64,000 nucleotides of DNA. Origin: Bdellovibrionaceae bacterium UBA1609. GTDB lineage: Bacteria; Bdellovibrionota; Bdellovibrionia; Bdellovibrionales; UBA1609. The translations under genes were made by a program, and so were the position numbers. Below the pieces are notes generated by a model that had not been told where the DNA came from, searched no databases, and saw only the letters and a program-made list of their open reading frames with translations. This document shows, piece after piece, positions 25,529 through 32,762 of the stretch (its first letter is position 1; every line of letters starts with the position of its first letter). Where the stretch lies: the NCBI GenBank assembly GCA_002321895.1, contig DCMZ01000004.1, positions 1-64,000 on the forward strand. Reading direction: 5' to 3'.

Positions 25529-26230
25529 ATGGCGATAAATATTAAAGATTTTGCTAACCGAGTTGAAGGAATGGCCAATATTTTAGGGGCTTATGTTGAA
25601 AGTAGTCTTAAAGATAAAGGACAAATCGATCAGCAGCTGAAAAGTATTGCTAAAGGTTTAGAAGATTATGTCGCTCAAGCTGTAGCGGAACGTATTAAGT
25701 CAGAAGTTTCACAGGGGTCAGTGGAAGTTAAGGTGAAGAAGTTAGAGCATTTCGAAGGTGAAATGCCAGCCTATCAAACTGACGGAGCATCAGGTTTTGA
25801 TGTATGTGCTCAGATTGTGGAGCCTATAGTGTTACGACCTGGTGAGAGGTTTCTGGTGCCTACCGCTCTGAGCTTCGAGATCCCAGAGGGTTATGAGATT
25901 CAAGTGCGCCCAAGAAGTGGTTGGGCCATCAAACAAGGCATTAGCTTGGTGAATACACCTGGAACTATCGATGCAGATTATCGTGGTGAGGTTAAAGTCA
26001 TTTTAGTGAACTTAGGGCAAAAAGAAGTAGAGATACAGCCTGGACAGAGAATCGCTCAAATGGTTGTATGTCCTATCGTTCAGGCGGAACTTAATCTTGT
26101 GGAAGACCTTTCTGAAACTGCTAGGGGTTCCGGAGGCTTCGGAAGTACTGGTGGAGTTACTGAAGAGGAAACCTCCCAAAAAGAAGACGTACCGGCCGAG
26201 TCTGGCGAAGAAGCGGATACCGTTCACTAA
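25529..26230 (+). CDS. dut: dUTPase with a helical N-terminal extension
   Basis: A 233-residue protein whose residues about 85-215 form a trimeric-type dUTPase, which removes dUTP and supplies dUMP. All five motifs are visible: ASGFDVCA (1), RPRSGWA (2), TPGTIDADYRGEV (3), GQRIAQMVV (4) and RGSGGFGSTG (5). The first 80 residues are an extra helical region (MAINIKDFANRVEGMANIL and a predicted coiled segment), absent from standard dUTPases of about 150 residues. An acidic tail follows motif 5. It starts 10 bases after the M16 protease gene with AAGGAG. Confidence 0.93.
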   Translation: MAINIKDFANRVEGMANILGAYVESSLKDKGQIDQQLKSIAKGLEDYVAQAVAERIKSEVSQGSVEVKVKKLEHFEGEMPAYQTDGASGFDVCAQIVEPIVLRPGERFLVPTALSFEIPEGYEIQVRPRSGWAIKQGISLVNTPGTIDADYRGEVKVILVNLGQKEVEIQPGQRIAQMVVCPIVQAELNLVEDLSETARGSGGFGSTGGVTEEETSQKEDVPAESGEEADTVH

Positions 26231-26240
26231 ATAGCTTAAA

Positions 26241-26867
26241 TTATTTGTTTTGAAGATCTCTTTCGAGAATATCGAGACTTTCAGTCGATATTCTCTTTTG
26301 GATTTTTTCTTCTTCATTTGTGAATTGAATGACGTTCAATACCCAGGAAGCAAAATAAATAATAAAAATCCCAGCCATTAATTTAGAGATGGGTTTGCGT
26401 GGGAGTTGAAAGTTCTCAACGAAGCACACAATCATAAGAAACAATGTGGCCATAACTCCTAAAAGCAAGAACGGTGATGCAATGGATGCTAGGGCTTGTA
26501 AGCATAGGCTGGGTACTGAGCAGATAAAAACAGCTGTAAACAACTGGCGATAGACAAGCTCACGATTGAAGAAAAAGAAAAAGGTGTAGTAGAAAAAACC
26601 TGAAACAATAGCTACACCTATTACGGATCCAATGGGTACAAATATAAAACTTAAAATGATGGTGAGGAAATTGGCTTCGAATATTCCTCTGGCCACTCCT
26701 CCAGCAGCCGAAAATACTCCCAAAGTGGCGATAGAAATAATCCAATCCCAGTCTGGAATGGATTTAACTCTTTCGATGGGGTTTTTAAAGTAACCTTTAA
26801 AGTAGGTCACCACTTCTTTAATCTTTTGCCGATCGAGGAGTGGGGATACATCAAATTCGTAAGCCAT
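26241..26867 (-). CDS. YIP1-family-like multi-pass membrane protein
   Basis: A 208-residue protein with about five hydrophobic segments (near residues 45-65, 70-95, 100-125, 130-150, 160-185). The arrangement, with a cytoplasmic N-terminus (YFKGYFKNPIERVKSIPDW) and a compact helical bundle, resembles YIP1-family proteins of unknown function in bacteria. The last residues include ISTESLDILERDLQNK. The gene converges on dut, 10 bases away, and its 3' coding end contains the dut-side terminator hairpin at 26265-26299. Confidence 0.75.
   Translation of the reverse strand: MAYEFDVSPLLDRQKIKEVVTYFKGYFKNPIERVKSIPDWDWIISIATLGVFSAAGGVARGIFEANFLTIILSFIFVPIGSVIGVAIVSGFFYYTFFFFFNRELVYRQLFTAVFICSVPSLCLQALASIASPFLLLGVMATLFLMIVCFVENFQLPRKPISKLMAGIFIIYFASWVLNVIQFTNEEEKIQKRISTESLDILERDLQNK
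26265..26299 (+). terminator. Terminator of the dut operon, inside the convergent gene
   Basis: A stem of 11 base pairs, GAGAATATCGA 26265-26275 with TCGATATTCTC 26285-26295, is followed by TTTTGGATTTTTT. It lies 35 bases beyond the dut stop codon and overlaps the 3' coding end of the YIP1-like gene on the other strand. Confidence 0.8.
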
Positions 26868-26910
26868 GCATCTAGACTAACTGTTTAGATAACTCTTCGC
26901 AACACGTTGA

Positions 26911-26982
26911 GTGTCCGGTACCTTTTGAGTATGCAAAGCAACACCAAAGTATTGCATTGCACGCTCAAAAGATGCCTAGCAC
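26911..26982. repeat. REPIN-like inverted repeat (two REP halves)
   Basis: A 72-base imperfect palindrome. The left arm from 26911 (GTGTCCGGTACCTTTTGAG...) pairs with the right arm ending at 26982 (...CTCAAAAGATGCCTAGCAC), 26 positions with a few mismatches, around a loop of about 20 bases. The core GGTACCTTTTGAGTAT is nearly identical to GGCACCTTTTGAGTAT in the palindrome at 32717, so these are copies of one family. The element abuts the stop codon of the gene at 26983. No RAYT transposase is present in the window. Confidence 0.75.
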
Positions 26983-27666
26983 TTACAAATGACCCATGTG
27001 TTCTTTTTCAGCCATGCTTACGGCCCATCTCAGATAGGGGCGTCCCGCATTTTGTAGGGGGTGAAAGTGAATTTTTTGAAGCAATTGAATGTTTACATGC
27101 TCACTCATAAGCCACTTATGAAGTAGGAGGCTCAATCGAGGAAGCCAACCTAGTGGCTGGCTTGATGCCAATTCTTTGTAATCAAAGGTTTTCAATCCTC
27201 GAATAGGAATTTTTGTGGGCTGTAGTGAAGCGTTACCTGAGTTTAGGAGTGTTTCGCCGGGTTCATTCACCCACAGGGATTGAAGCAGGTGGGAACATTC
27301 ATTTTGAGCAAATAGTATTTCCTCTTTCGAGGTAGCGTCTGCCACTAAGTGAACAGGACCGCGACGACCAACAATTTCTGTGAGTTGTTGTTTGATTTCC
27401 TGCTGTCGACGATCATTTTGGCGCCAAGAGAGTTTAAGCTCATACACTTCATAGCCATGTTCTCGCAAATAAAACGGAATAAAGCCCCAATAGTCGCCAT
27501 AAAAAAAGAGCGACTTTTTACCAGGAACAAAAACGATGGGATGTTTGGTGAGAAGGCAGTTGGGCTCAAGATCAATGGTTTCAATGTCTTTTCGTCGACA
27601 GTGATTAAGGTAAATCACTGTCAATACGACTAACAAGGGTGAGCCTATAAGAATGGAGTATAACAT
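26983..27666 (-). CDS. Membrane-anchored alpha/beta-hydrolase-like protein lacking a visible nucleophile
   Basis: A 227-residue protein with an N-terminal membrane anchor (about residues 3-22). The next part resembles a lipase start: HPIVFVPGKKSLFFYGDYW (oxyanion-hole strand and loop), then YLREHGYEVYELKLSW. The GxSxG elbow expected next is not seen. The strand GPVHLVADATSKEEILFAQNE occupies that place with no Ser in the right context. It is probably a degenerate or divergent hydrolase, so catalysis should not be assumed. Its ATG overlaps the stop of the 27666 gene by 1 base (TAATG), so the two genes are translated together. Confidence 0.65.
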   Translation of the reverse strand: MLYSILIGSPLLVVLTVIYLNHCRRKDIETIDLEPNCLLTKHPIVFVPGKKSLFFYGDYWGFIPFYLREHGYEVYELKLSWRQNDRRQQEIKQQLTEIVGRRGPVHLVADATSKEEILFAQNECSHLLQSLWVNEPGETLLNSGNASLQPTKIPIRGLKTFDYKELASSQPLGWLPRLSLLLHKWLMSEHVNIQLLQKIHFHPLQNAGRPYLRWAVSMAEKEHMGHL

Positions 27667-28343
27667 TAGAAGTGAGCATCCAGTCTGAGGGCAGCGTCGA
27701 AGGCACTTTTATCAATGGTTTCATCGATAAGTGCTCCACGATAGGAGATTTCAGCTGCCACTGAGAATTTGCGTCCTAACTTCCCACCGATTCCCAAGAA
27801 AATGATAGAGCTGGGAGTGGTGTGCTCAGTGGTTTCAAAAAGGTCGCCAGCTGCGAGAGTTGTGACTTCGTCTTTTTTAGGCTGTGTGAACTTTAAGTAC
27901 CTTGCAGCCATTCCGCCACCGGCTCGATAGAAAATGCCATTAGTTATGTAGTCTTGATGTACAATCTTTAAATCAAATTCTCTTAAACTTAATTCATTGT
28001 CTTTGATTTCCTGTCTGCCGAAGCTTCTTATACTGCCTTCCGCTTTCCAGTGTCTACTAAAAAGATCAATTCCAATGGTGGCTTCGATTCCAGCATGAAA
28101 GCCGGTGAGTGGATCGGATGCACTACTCGGGCTTAAACTAATATAGGAATTTACAAAGCTGACTCCGCCGTGAATGAGAACACTTGAGAAAGGATCTTTA
28201 AGAACCTTAGGTGCACGAGTGGTAGATGTTTTATTGGTTTCAGAGAGTTCTTTTACAATTTGATCATAGCTGTAATAGTCTTCTTCTTGAGCCTGGACAT
28301 TCGTCGCCATTAAAACGACGACTAACAGAGAAATATATTTCAT
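27666..28343 (-). CDS. Outer membrane beta-barrel-like protein
   Basis: A 225-residue protein with a signal peptide (MKYISLLVVVLMATNVQA) and a mature region of alternating strands ending in FDAALRLDAHF with a terminal Phe. A short Tyr/Asp-rich linker (EEDYYSYDQIVKELSE) precedes the barrel region. The frame opens at 28382, but the ATG at 28343 has AAGGAGT at spacing 8. It forms an operon with the hydrolase-like gene downstream. I do not know its substrate. Confidence 0.8.
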   Translation of the reverse strand: MKYISLLVVVLMATNVQAQEEDYYSYDQIVKELSETNKTSTTRAPKVLKDPFSSVLIHGGVSFVNSYISLSPSSASDPLTGFHAGIEATIGIDLFSRHWKAEGSIRSFGRQEIKDNELSLREFDLKIVHQDYITNGIFYRAGGGMAARYLKFTQPKKDEVTTLAAGDLFETTEHTTPSSIIFLGIGGKLGRKFSVAAEISYRGALIDETIDKSAFDAALRLDAHF

Positions 28344-28468
28344 AATGCGTACTCCTTCACGCTTACATTCCCAGAATACCACTAGTTAAAAGGCTTTTGA
28401 AAGGTCCAGGTGCAGAACTGGTCTCGTGTAATGGCCGGGTATTGGCTAAAATATTTTTAGGAGGAAGC

Positions 28469-28960
28469 ATGTCTTCAGAGCAGTGCTATTGTGCTTTTTG
28501 TAAACACCAGCGTCGTATCTACACGAAACGACATATCACTCCTATTAATATGTTGCTGAGCGTATTGGCTGCCTTTGCAATAATGATGTTTCTTTGGCAG
28601 GAATTTGACCCGAGAGTTCTTATAGTTTTTGCATTTTGTTTGATGGTTGCAGAGATGTTTATCACCATTCGATGGAGAGTGACACTGCCATGTCCACACT
28701 GTGGTTTTGATCCTGTACTCTATATGCGCAATCCAAAAAAAGCCTGTGAGAAGGTGAATACCACTATCGACTTGAGGCGTCACCAGGCGTCTCGTTGGCT
28801 GAAGGGGAAAAACCCCATGCAAAACTTAACGCCTCGGTCTCGTCCTAGTGTAAAGGAAGAGCTTAAGCTCAGAGAGGCTTCTAGAGTGGCTGAGGAGATG
28901 TTATCCCGTCAGTTGTCAGAGGAACAAAAACCGACTCTGATGAATTCAGATTCCCACTGA
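28469..28960 (+). CDS. Small membrane protein with two CxxC pairs
   Basis: A 163-residue protein. CAFC near the N-terminus and CPHC after two closely spaced transmembrane helices (about residues 27-70) could bind one zinc ion across the membrane hairpin on the cytoplasmic side. A basic and acidic tail follows. The frame opens at 28397, but the ATG at 28469 has AGGAGGA in the right place. It is divergent from the 27666 barrel gene. The function is unknown. Confidence 0.7.
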   Translation: MSSEQCYCAFCKHQRRIYTKRHITPINMLLSVLAAFAIMMFLWQEFDPRVLIVFAFCLMVAEMFITIRWRVTLPCPHCGFDPVLYMRNPKKACEKVNTTIDLRRHQASRWLKGKNPMQNLTPRSRPSVKEELKLREASRVAEEMLSRQLSEEQKPTLMNSDSH

Positions 28961-28985
28961 CCCTTGCAGATGTTATACAGCGGTT

Positions 28986-29684
28986 ATGAAGAAACTGGTT
29001 ATCATTCCAACCTATAATGAAATTGAAAATATTGCTCATATCGTACCTGCCGTTTTCAATTTGTTGCCTGAAGTCCACATATTAGTGGTGGACGATTCCT
29101 CACCTGACGGTACGGCCGGTAAAGTGGAGGAGCTTCAGAAAACCTATCCGAATACACATTTGCTGGTTCGAAAAGAGAAGCAAGGTTTAGGTAAAGCGTA
29201 TCTGGCGGGATTCGATTGGGGATTGGAACAGGGATACGATATCCTTTGTGAAATGGATGCCGACTTCTCACATCGCCCCCAAGATTTGGTGACTGTTTTA
29301 AAAGAAGCGGAAGTGTCTGATGTGACCATTGGCTCCAGGTATGTTCCTGGTGGCGGAACTGTAAATTGGGGAATCCTTCGTAAGATCATTTCCAAGGGTG
29401 GCAGTTTATATTCTAGGATCATATTGGGGTATCCCGTGAACGACTGGACCGGTGGATTTAACGCTTGGAAGTCGGAAGTGTTGAAGGGTATTCACCTGGA
29501 CCAAGTAAAAAGTAATGGCTACTGTTTTCAAATTGAGTTGAAATACCGGGCACTACTTAAAAAATATAGCACTAAAGAAGTGCCGATTCTCTTTGAGGAT
29601 CGTCGGGTAGGCCAAAGTAAAATGTCTCTCAAGATTGTACTTGAGGCTTTTTATAAAGTCTGGCTTCTTCGGTTCACTATTTAA
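28986..29684 (+). CDS. Polyprenol-phosphate mannose synthase-like GT2 glycosyltransferase
   Basis: A 232-residue soluble GT2 enzyme of the DPM1 type. Features are VIIPTYNEIENI at the start, VVDDSSPDGTA, the metal-binding DAD in CEMDADFSHRPQDL, SRYVPGGGTVNWG and NDWTGGFNAW, all typical of dolichol- or polyprenol-phosphate mannosyltransferases. It would transfer a sugar from a nucleotide sugar to a lipid carrier at the inner face of the membrane. There is no membrane domain, as in short DPM1 forms. It follows the zinc-ribbon gene by 25 bases. Confidence 0.92.
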   Translation: MKKLVIIPTYNEIENIAHIVPAVFNLLPEVHILVVDDSSPDGTAGKVEELQKTYPNTHLLVRKEKQGLGKAYLAGFDWGLEQGYDILCEMDADFSHRPQDLVTVLKEAEVSDVTIGSRYVPGGGTVNWGILRKIISKGGSLYSRIILGYPVNDWTGGFNAWKSEVLKGIHLDQVKSNGYCFQIELKYRALLKKYSTKEVPILFEDRRVGQSKMSLKIVLEAFYKVWLLRFTI

Positions 29685-29802
29685 TTCCTCCTTTTAATTA
29701 ATGCCTCCAGCTAAGGTTAGAGTGGAGTTAAAGAGCCCTTAATATGCGAATTTAAGGTGCAAGATGGACCTTTGTTGAGGGTACAGATCTCTTTGAGAGT
29801 TG

Positions 29803-29831
29803 TTGTGGTTTTTTGACTTAAAAAGCATAAT
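29803..29831 (+). promoter_or_regulatory. Candidate promoter upstream of the 29838 gene
   Basis: TTGTGG (29803-29808) and CATAAT (29826-29831) are 17 bases apart, but CATAAT ends only 6 bases before the ATG, so a transcript would start at or very near the start codon. No ribosome-binding site is visible. A leaderless message or a wrong start codon are both possible. Confidence 0.4.
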
Positions 29832-29837
29832 AAAATT

Positions 29838-30776
29838 ATGCATCTAGGATCTTCAGCGGTTCAGGTCAGTCGCCTGTTTTTGTTAATCAGTATTTCTTTG
29901 TTTTTGTCCATCGGACAAATTGCCGACGCAAAAACTCGCAAGAAGAGAAGGTCCAAAAAAAGTCAGGTGGGCATAGTGGCTGTTGAAGGGGCCACTGTTT
30001 ACAAAAAAGCCGATTTTGATGCCACCATCGTGGACTATTTGACTAAGGGTAAAAAGTATCGAATCAGTCGTAGAACTTATGAAGGTGCTGGTGGCCTAGG
30101 AGTCTTCTATAAAGTGAGGGTGCGCAAAAAAGTTTTTGGATACATAGCGGACAATGAAATCATTCCGAAGAACAAAGCCGGTGCAGTGGGTGCAGCACCA
30201 AAATCTGACAAGTCCGCGCCGAATCCCGTGTTCGATCAGGTCATCGATATTAATGAAGGTGTTGAGCCCATGTACTACCGAAAGTATTGGGGCATCAATG
30301 TAAACTACACGGCCATCACTGAAAAATTCGAAGGTAAAACTTTGAATAGTTTTGAGCCCCAATTGGGTTTTAAAATGACTGGGCCTGGAGTTCTATTTGA
30401 TGGGCCGCCAGTGGATTTGGAAATTAATATTGGATTTCAGCCACCCAGTTATTATCTAGATAAATTTGCAAGTGAAGCTAGCGGTTATTACAGTATTGGA
30501 TCTCTTATGCTAGTGAATCCGTTGAGTGATTCCAAATTAGGAATGATGTATTATGGCTTTGGCTTACATTACAATTTTACGGCTTTTAAAATTAAGTTAA
30601 AAAATGATTCTGCTGAAACGCTTTATGATTCTCAAAAATTAACTGCTGGGGTTGTGTTTAGCCTGGGTTACGCATTTAATCTTGGGAATCATGCATTGAG
30701 ACTAGAGACTAAGTACCATTATGATGATCAACAGTATTTAGGTCTAGGTCTGAGCTACCAATTTGGAATGAAATAG
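29838..30776 (+). CDS. SH3b-domain plus beta-barrel outer membrane protein
   Basis: A 312-residue protein with a signal peptide (hydrophobic 12-28, ending ADA), a basic stretch (KTRKKRRSKK), then a bacterial SH3-like domain at about residues 44-105 (VGIVAVEGATVYKKADFDATIVDYL, split, then KKVFGYIADNEIIPK). A linker leads to a barrel-like region of about 170 residues ending in YLGLGLSYQFGMK. SH3b domains in secreted proteins usually bind cell-wall peptides, so it could tie the barrel to the wall. It is followed 55 bases later by an SH3-like transglycosylase gene. Start and location are inferred. Confidence 0.8.
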   Translation: MHLGSSAVQVSRLFLLISISLFLSIGQIADAKTRKKRRSKKSQVGIVAVEGATVYKKADFDATIVDYLTKGKKYRISRRTYEGAGGLGVFYKVRVRKKVFGYIADNEIIPKNKAGAVGAAPKSDKSAPNPVFDQVIDINEGVEPMYYRKYWGINVNYTAITEKFEGKTLNSFEPQLGFKMTGPGVLFDGPPVDLEINIGFQPPSYYLDKFASEASGYYSIGSLMLVNPLSDSKLGMMYYGFGLHYNFTAFKIKLKNDSAETLYDSQKLTAGVVFSLGYAFNLGNHALRLETKYHYDDQQYLGLGLSYQFGMK

Positions 30777-30831
30777 TCACCGAACTAATCGAGTTCCTTA
30801 AAAACTATCCAAACATTTCCGATAGATAGCC

Positions 30832-32703
30832 ATGAAGTTTGGTCTGAAATTCCTGTTGGGTTTGGTTTTGTTTTTGTTCACTCAGTTGTGCTTCGCCACT
30901 GAGGGATCCATCGTTCAGCGAGTTACAGTCTATAGCCAACCCGGTTGGGACTACACCTCATTCACAAATTTGAAGCGGCGGTATGCGGACTCTCCTGAAG
31001 TTCTTGGTTTTTTACCCGAAATTAAAGGTTGGGCTGTGCCCGGAGATAAAGTAACAATTTTAAGTACCACTGATCCTAAGGTGGTTCGTGAAAGCGTAGT
31101 GCAACAGTTCTATCAAGTGGAAGTCTTCCGTAAAGACACAAGAGCCAGTTTTATTGGTTTTGTGCCCGAGAGTGTTGTTCAAATTTCTACTCCCTACAGT
31201 CGTCCGGAAACTGAAAGTGCAAATGGGGGTTCTTCATCACCGGATGGAGAAACCGCGGATGAACCTCGCCAGCCGAAGGGGGAAATAGACATTGCGATTC
31301 AGTCTCCCAATGAACAAATACCGAGCTCCAATGATCTTGCTGAATTTCAGCAGAGTGTTGTGGCTTGCCAGGAAAAACCACCATGGGTTGAAGATGGTGA
31401 GTCCTGTAATGAATGGGCCTTGCATGAACAGCCGGAAGTCGTTGAATCCCTTCAAGCTCTTTGTAATGTGATAGGTTGTGGAGAGAATACGTCTCTAAGC
31501 TCTTTAAGGGATTCTATCAATCAGTTGAAAGGTGAGTTCTATTCTGTACCCATCCAGTGTGTGAATATGAGTATGTTAAAAGGGAAGCATCTTCGGAAGC
31601 ACAATCGGATACATTGTCAAAAAGGTGTTGTTGGTAAGAATGTCGTTCCATGTGTAACTGCCGAATTGGTGCAGTACACTCATCTTGCGTTTTCCAAAGC
31701 ACTGGAGTGCATTGGCAGCGACGGGGTGGCTGTGGAGCCGATGGAGTTTTTTAAAATCATTAATCATGAATCCACCTTTCATTATAATATTTTTTATAGG
31801 GGAGGTGTTGGAGTGGCTCAACTGACTTCTGTTGCCGCAAGAGATTTAGGGGTGGGTCCCAACGGAGCGCCTCGTCCAGCACTTAAAGAATGGAACAATG
31901 TTAAGGGCAATCCGGAATGTTCTGCTTTTAAAAATTTGGTATCAGAGGAGGGCCCGGATTTAACAGTTTCAGGTCGAGTGCGGAAGTGTCAGTTTTTAGA
32001 TGTGGATGAAGGAATAATGAGATCATTTATAAATGGATTGGCTGTTTATAAAAGCTACCTGAATGCGATTCCTAAAGAGATGGATGCGAGTTGGTTCGCT
32101 AGTGAACAAGAGCGGCAAAGGGCTATTTTGCACGCCACACGGGTGTCTTACAATCGTGGAATCAATGCTTGGCGAAACGCCCATGAGAGTATGGGTAAGC
32201 CCAGCTCACCGTTTGCTAGTGCTGATGAGTACACTAAAATTCTGGAATCCATAACTCACGAGCATGTGATAAAAGAAGAACGGCGACGTCTGGAGCGAAA
32301 GAAATCGGATCCTGATTACATTGAAAAATATCTAAGTCAGCTCGATGGTTATGCCTACTCGACAAAAACAGATCAGGACTATTCAGATATTAACAAACGC
32401 ATTGTGATGCAGGGGTTTCTACAGCGGTGGGATGAAAAGTTAGCAGGGGTTTCCACAATGGACTTAACATCCCATCAACGGGAAAAGCTTTTAAGCTTGT
32501 TAACAGATCTTAGACGCTACGGATCCGATCGTGTTCGTACTGAAAAGAACTTTCTAAGGGTTCATACTTTGCCAAGAGAATACGGCATTCCCAGCGACGA
32601 ACTCGATAATCTCTTGGAAATGGCCAATGAATGGAATGACACTGAAAAAATATTCAGAACCACACCCTCTGAAGACCTACCAGATCATCTAAAGCCTTGT
32701 TGA
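30832..32703 (+). CDS. Secreted SH3-like protein with a lysozyme-fold transglycosylase domain
   Basis: A 623-residue secreted protein (signal peptide ending CFA). Residues about 27-120 form an SH3-like domain, as in the neighbouring gene. Residues about 290-460 carry a lytic-transglycosylase fold: the catalytic Glu sits in INHESTFHYN and the following GVGVAQLTSVAARDLG matches the GxxQxT-type motif of SLT enzymes. Cysteine-rich loops and a helical C-terminus follow. It should cleave peptidoglycan in the periplasm. The upstream gene shares the SH3-like element, so the two probably work together. Confidence 0.85.
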   Translation: MKFGLKFLLGLVLFLFTQLCFATEGSIVQRVTVYSQPGWDYTSFTNLKRRYADSPEVLGFLPEIKGWAVPGDKVTILSTTDPKVVRESVVQQFYQVEVFRKDTRASFIGFVPESVVQISTPYSRPETESANGGSSSPDGETADEPRQPKGEIDIAIQSPNEQIPSSNDLAEFQQSVVACQEKPPWVEDGESCNEWALHEQPEVVESLQALCNVIGCGENTSLSSLRDSINQLKGEFYSVPIQCVNMSMLKGKHLRKHNRIHCQKGVVGKNVVPCVTAELVQYTHLAFSKALECIGSDGVAVEPMEFFKIINHESTFHYNIFYRGGVGVAQLTSVAARDLGVGPNGAPRPALKEWNNVKGNPECSAFKNLVSEEGPDLTVSGRVRKCQFLDVDEGIMRSFINGLAVYKSYLNAIPKEMDASWFASEQERQRAILHATRVSYNRGINAWRNAHESMGKPSSPFASADEYTKILESITHEHVIKEERRRLERKKSDPDYIEKYLSQLDGYAYSTKTDQDYSDINKRIVMQGFLQRWDEKLAGVSTMDLTSHQREKLLSLLTDLRRYGSDRVRTEKNFLRVHTLPREYGIPSDELDNLLEMANEWNDTEKIFRTTPSEDLPDHLKPC

Positions 32704-32713
32704 TGCGCTGCGG

Positions 32714-32742
32714 CTCCAAAAGGTGCCTGGCACCTTTTGAGT
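32714..32742. repeat. Palindromic REP-like element after the transglycosylase gene
   Basis: AAAAGGTGCC/GGCACCTTTT forms a near-perfect 11-bp hairpin centred on one base at 32728, followed by GAGTATTTT. It is closely related to the arms of the element at 26911. It may also end transcription of the preceding gene. Confidence 0.75.
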
Positions 32743-32762
32743 ATTTTCGATAGAAGAAGTGC

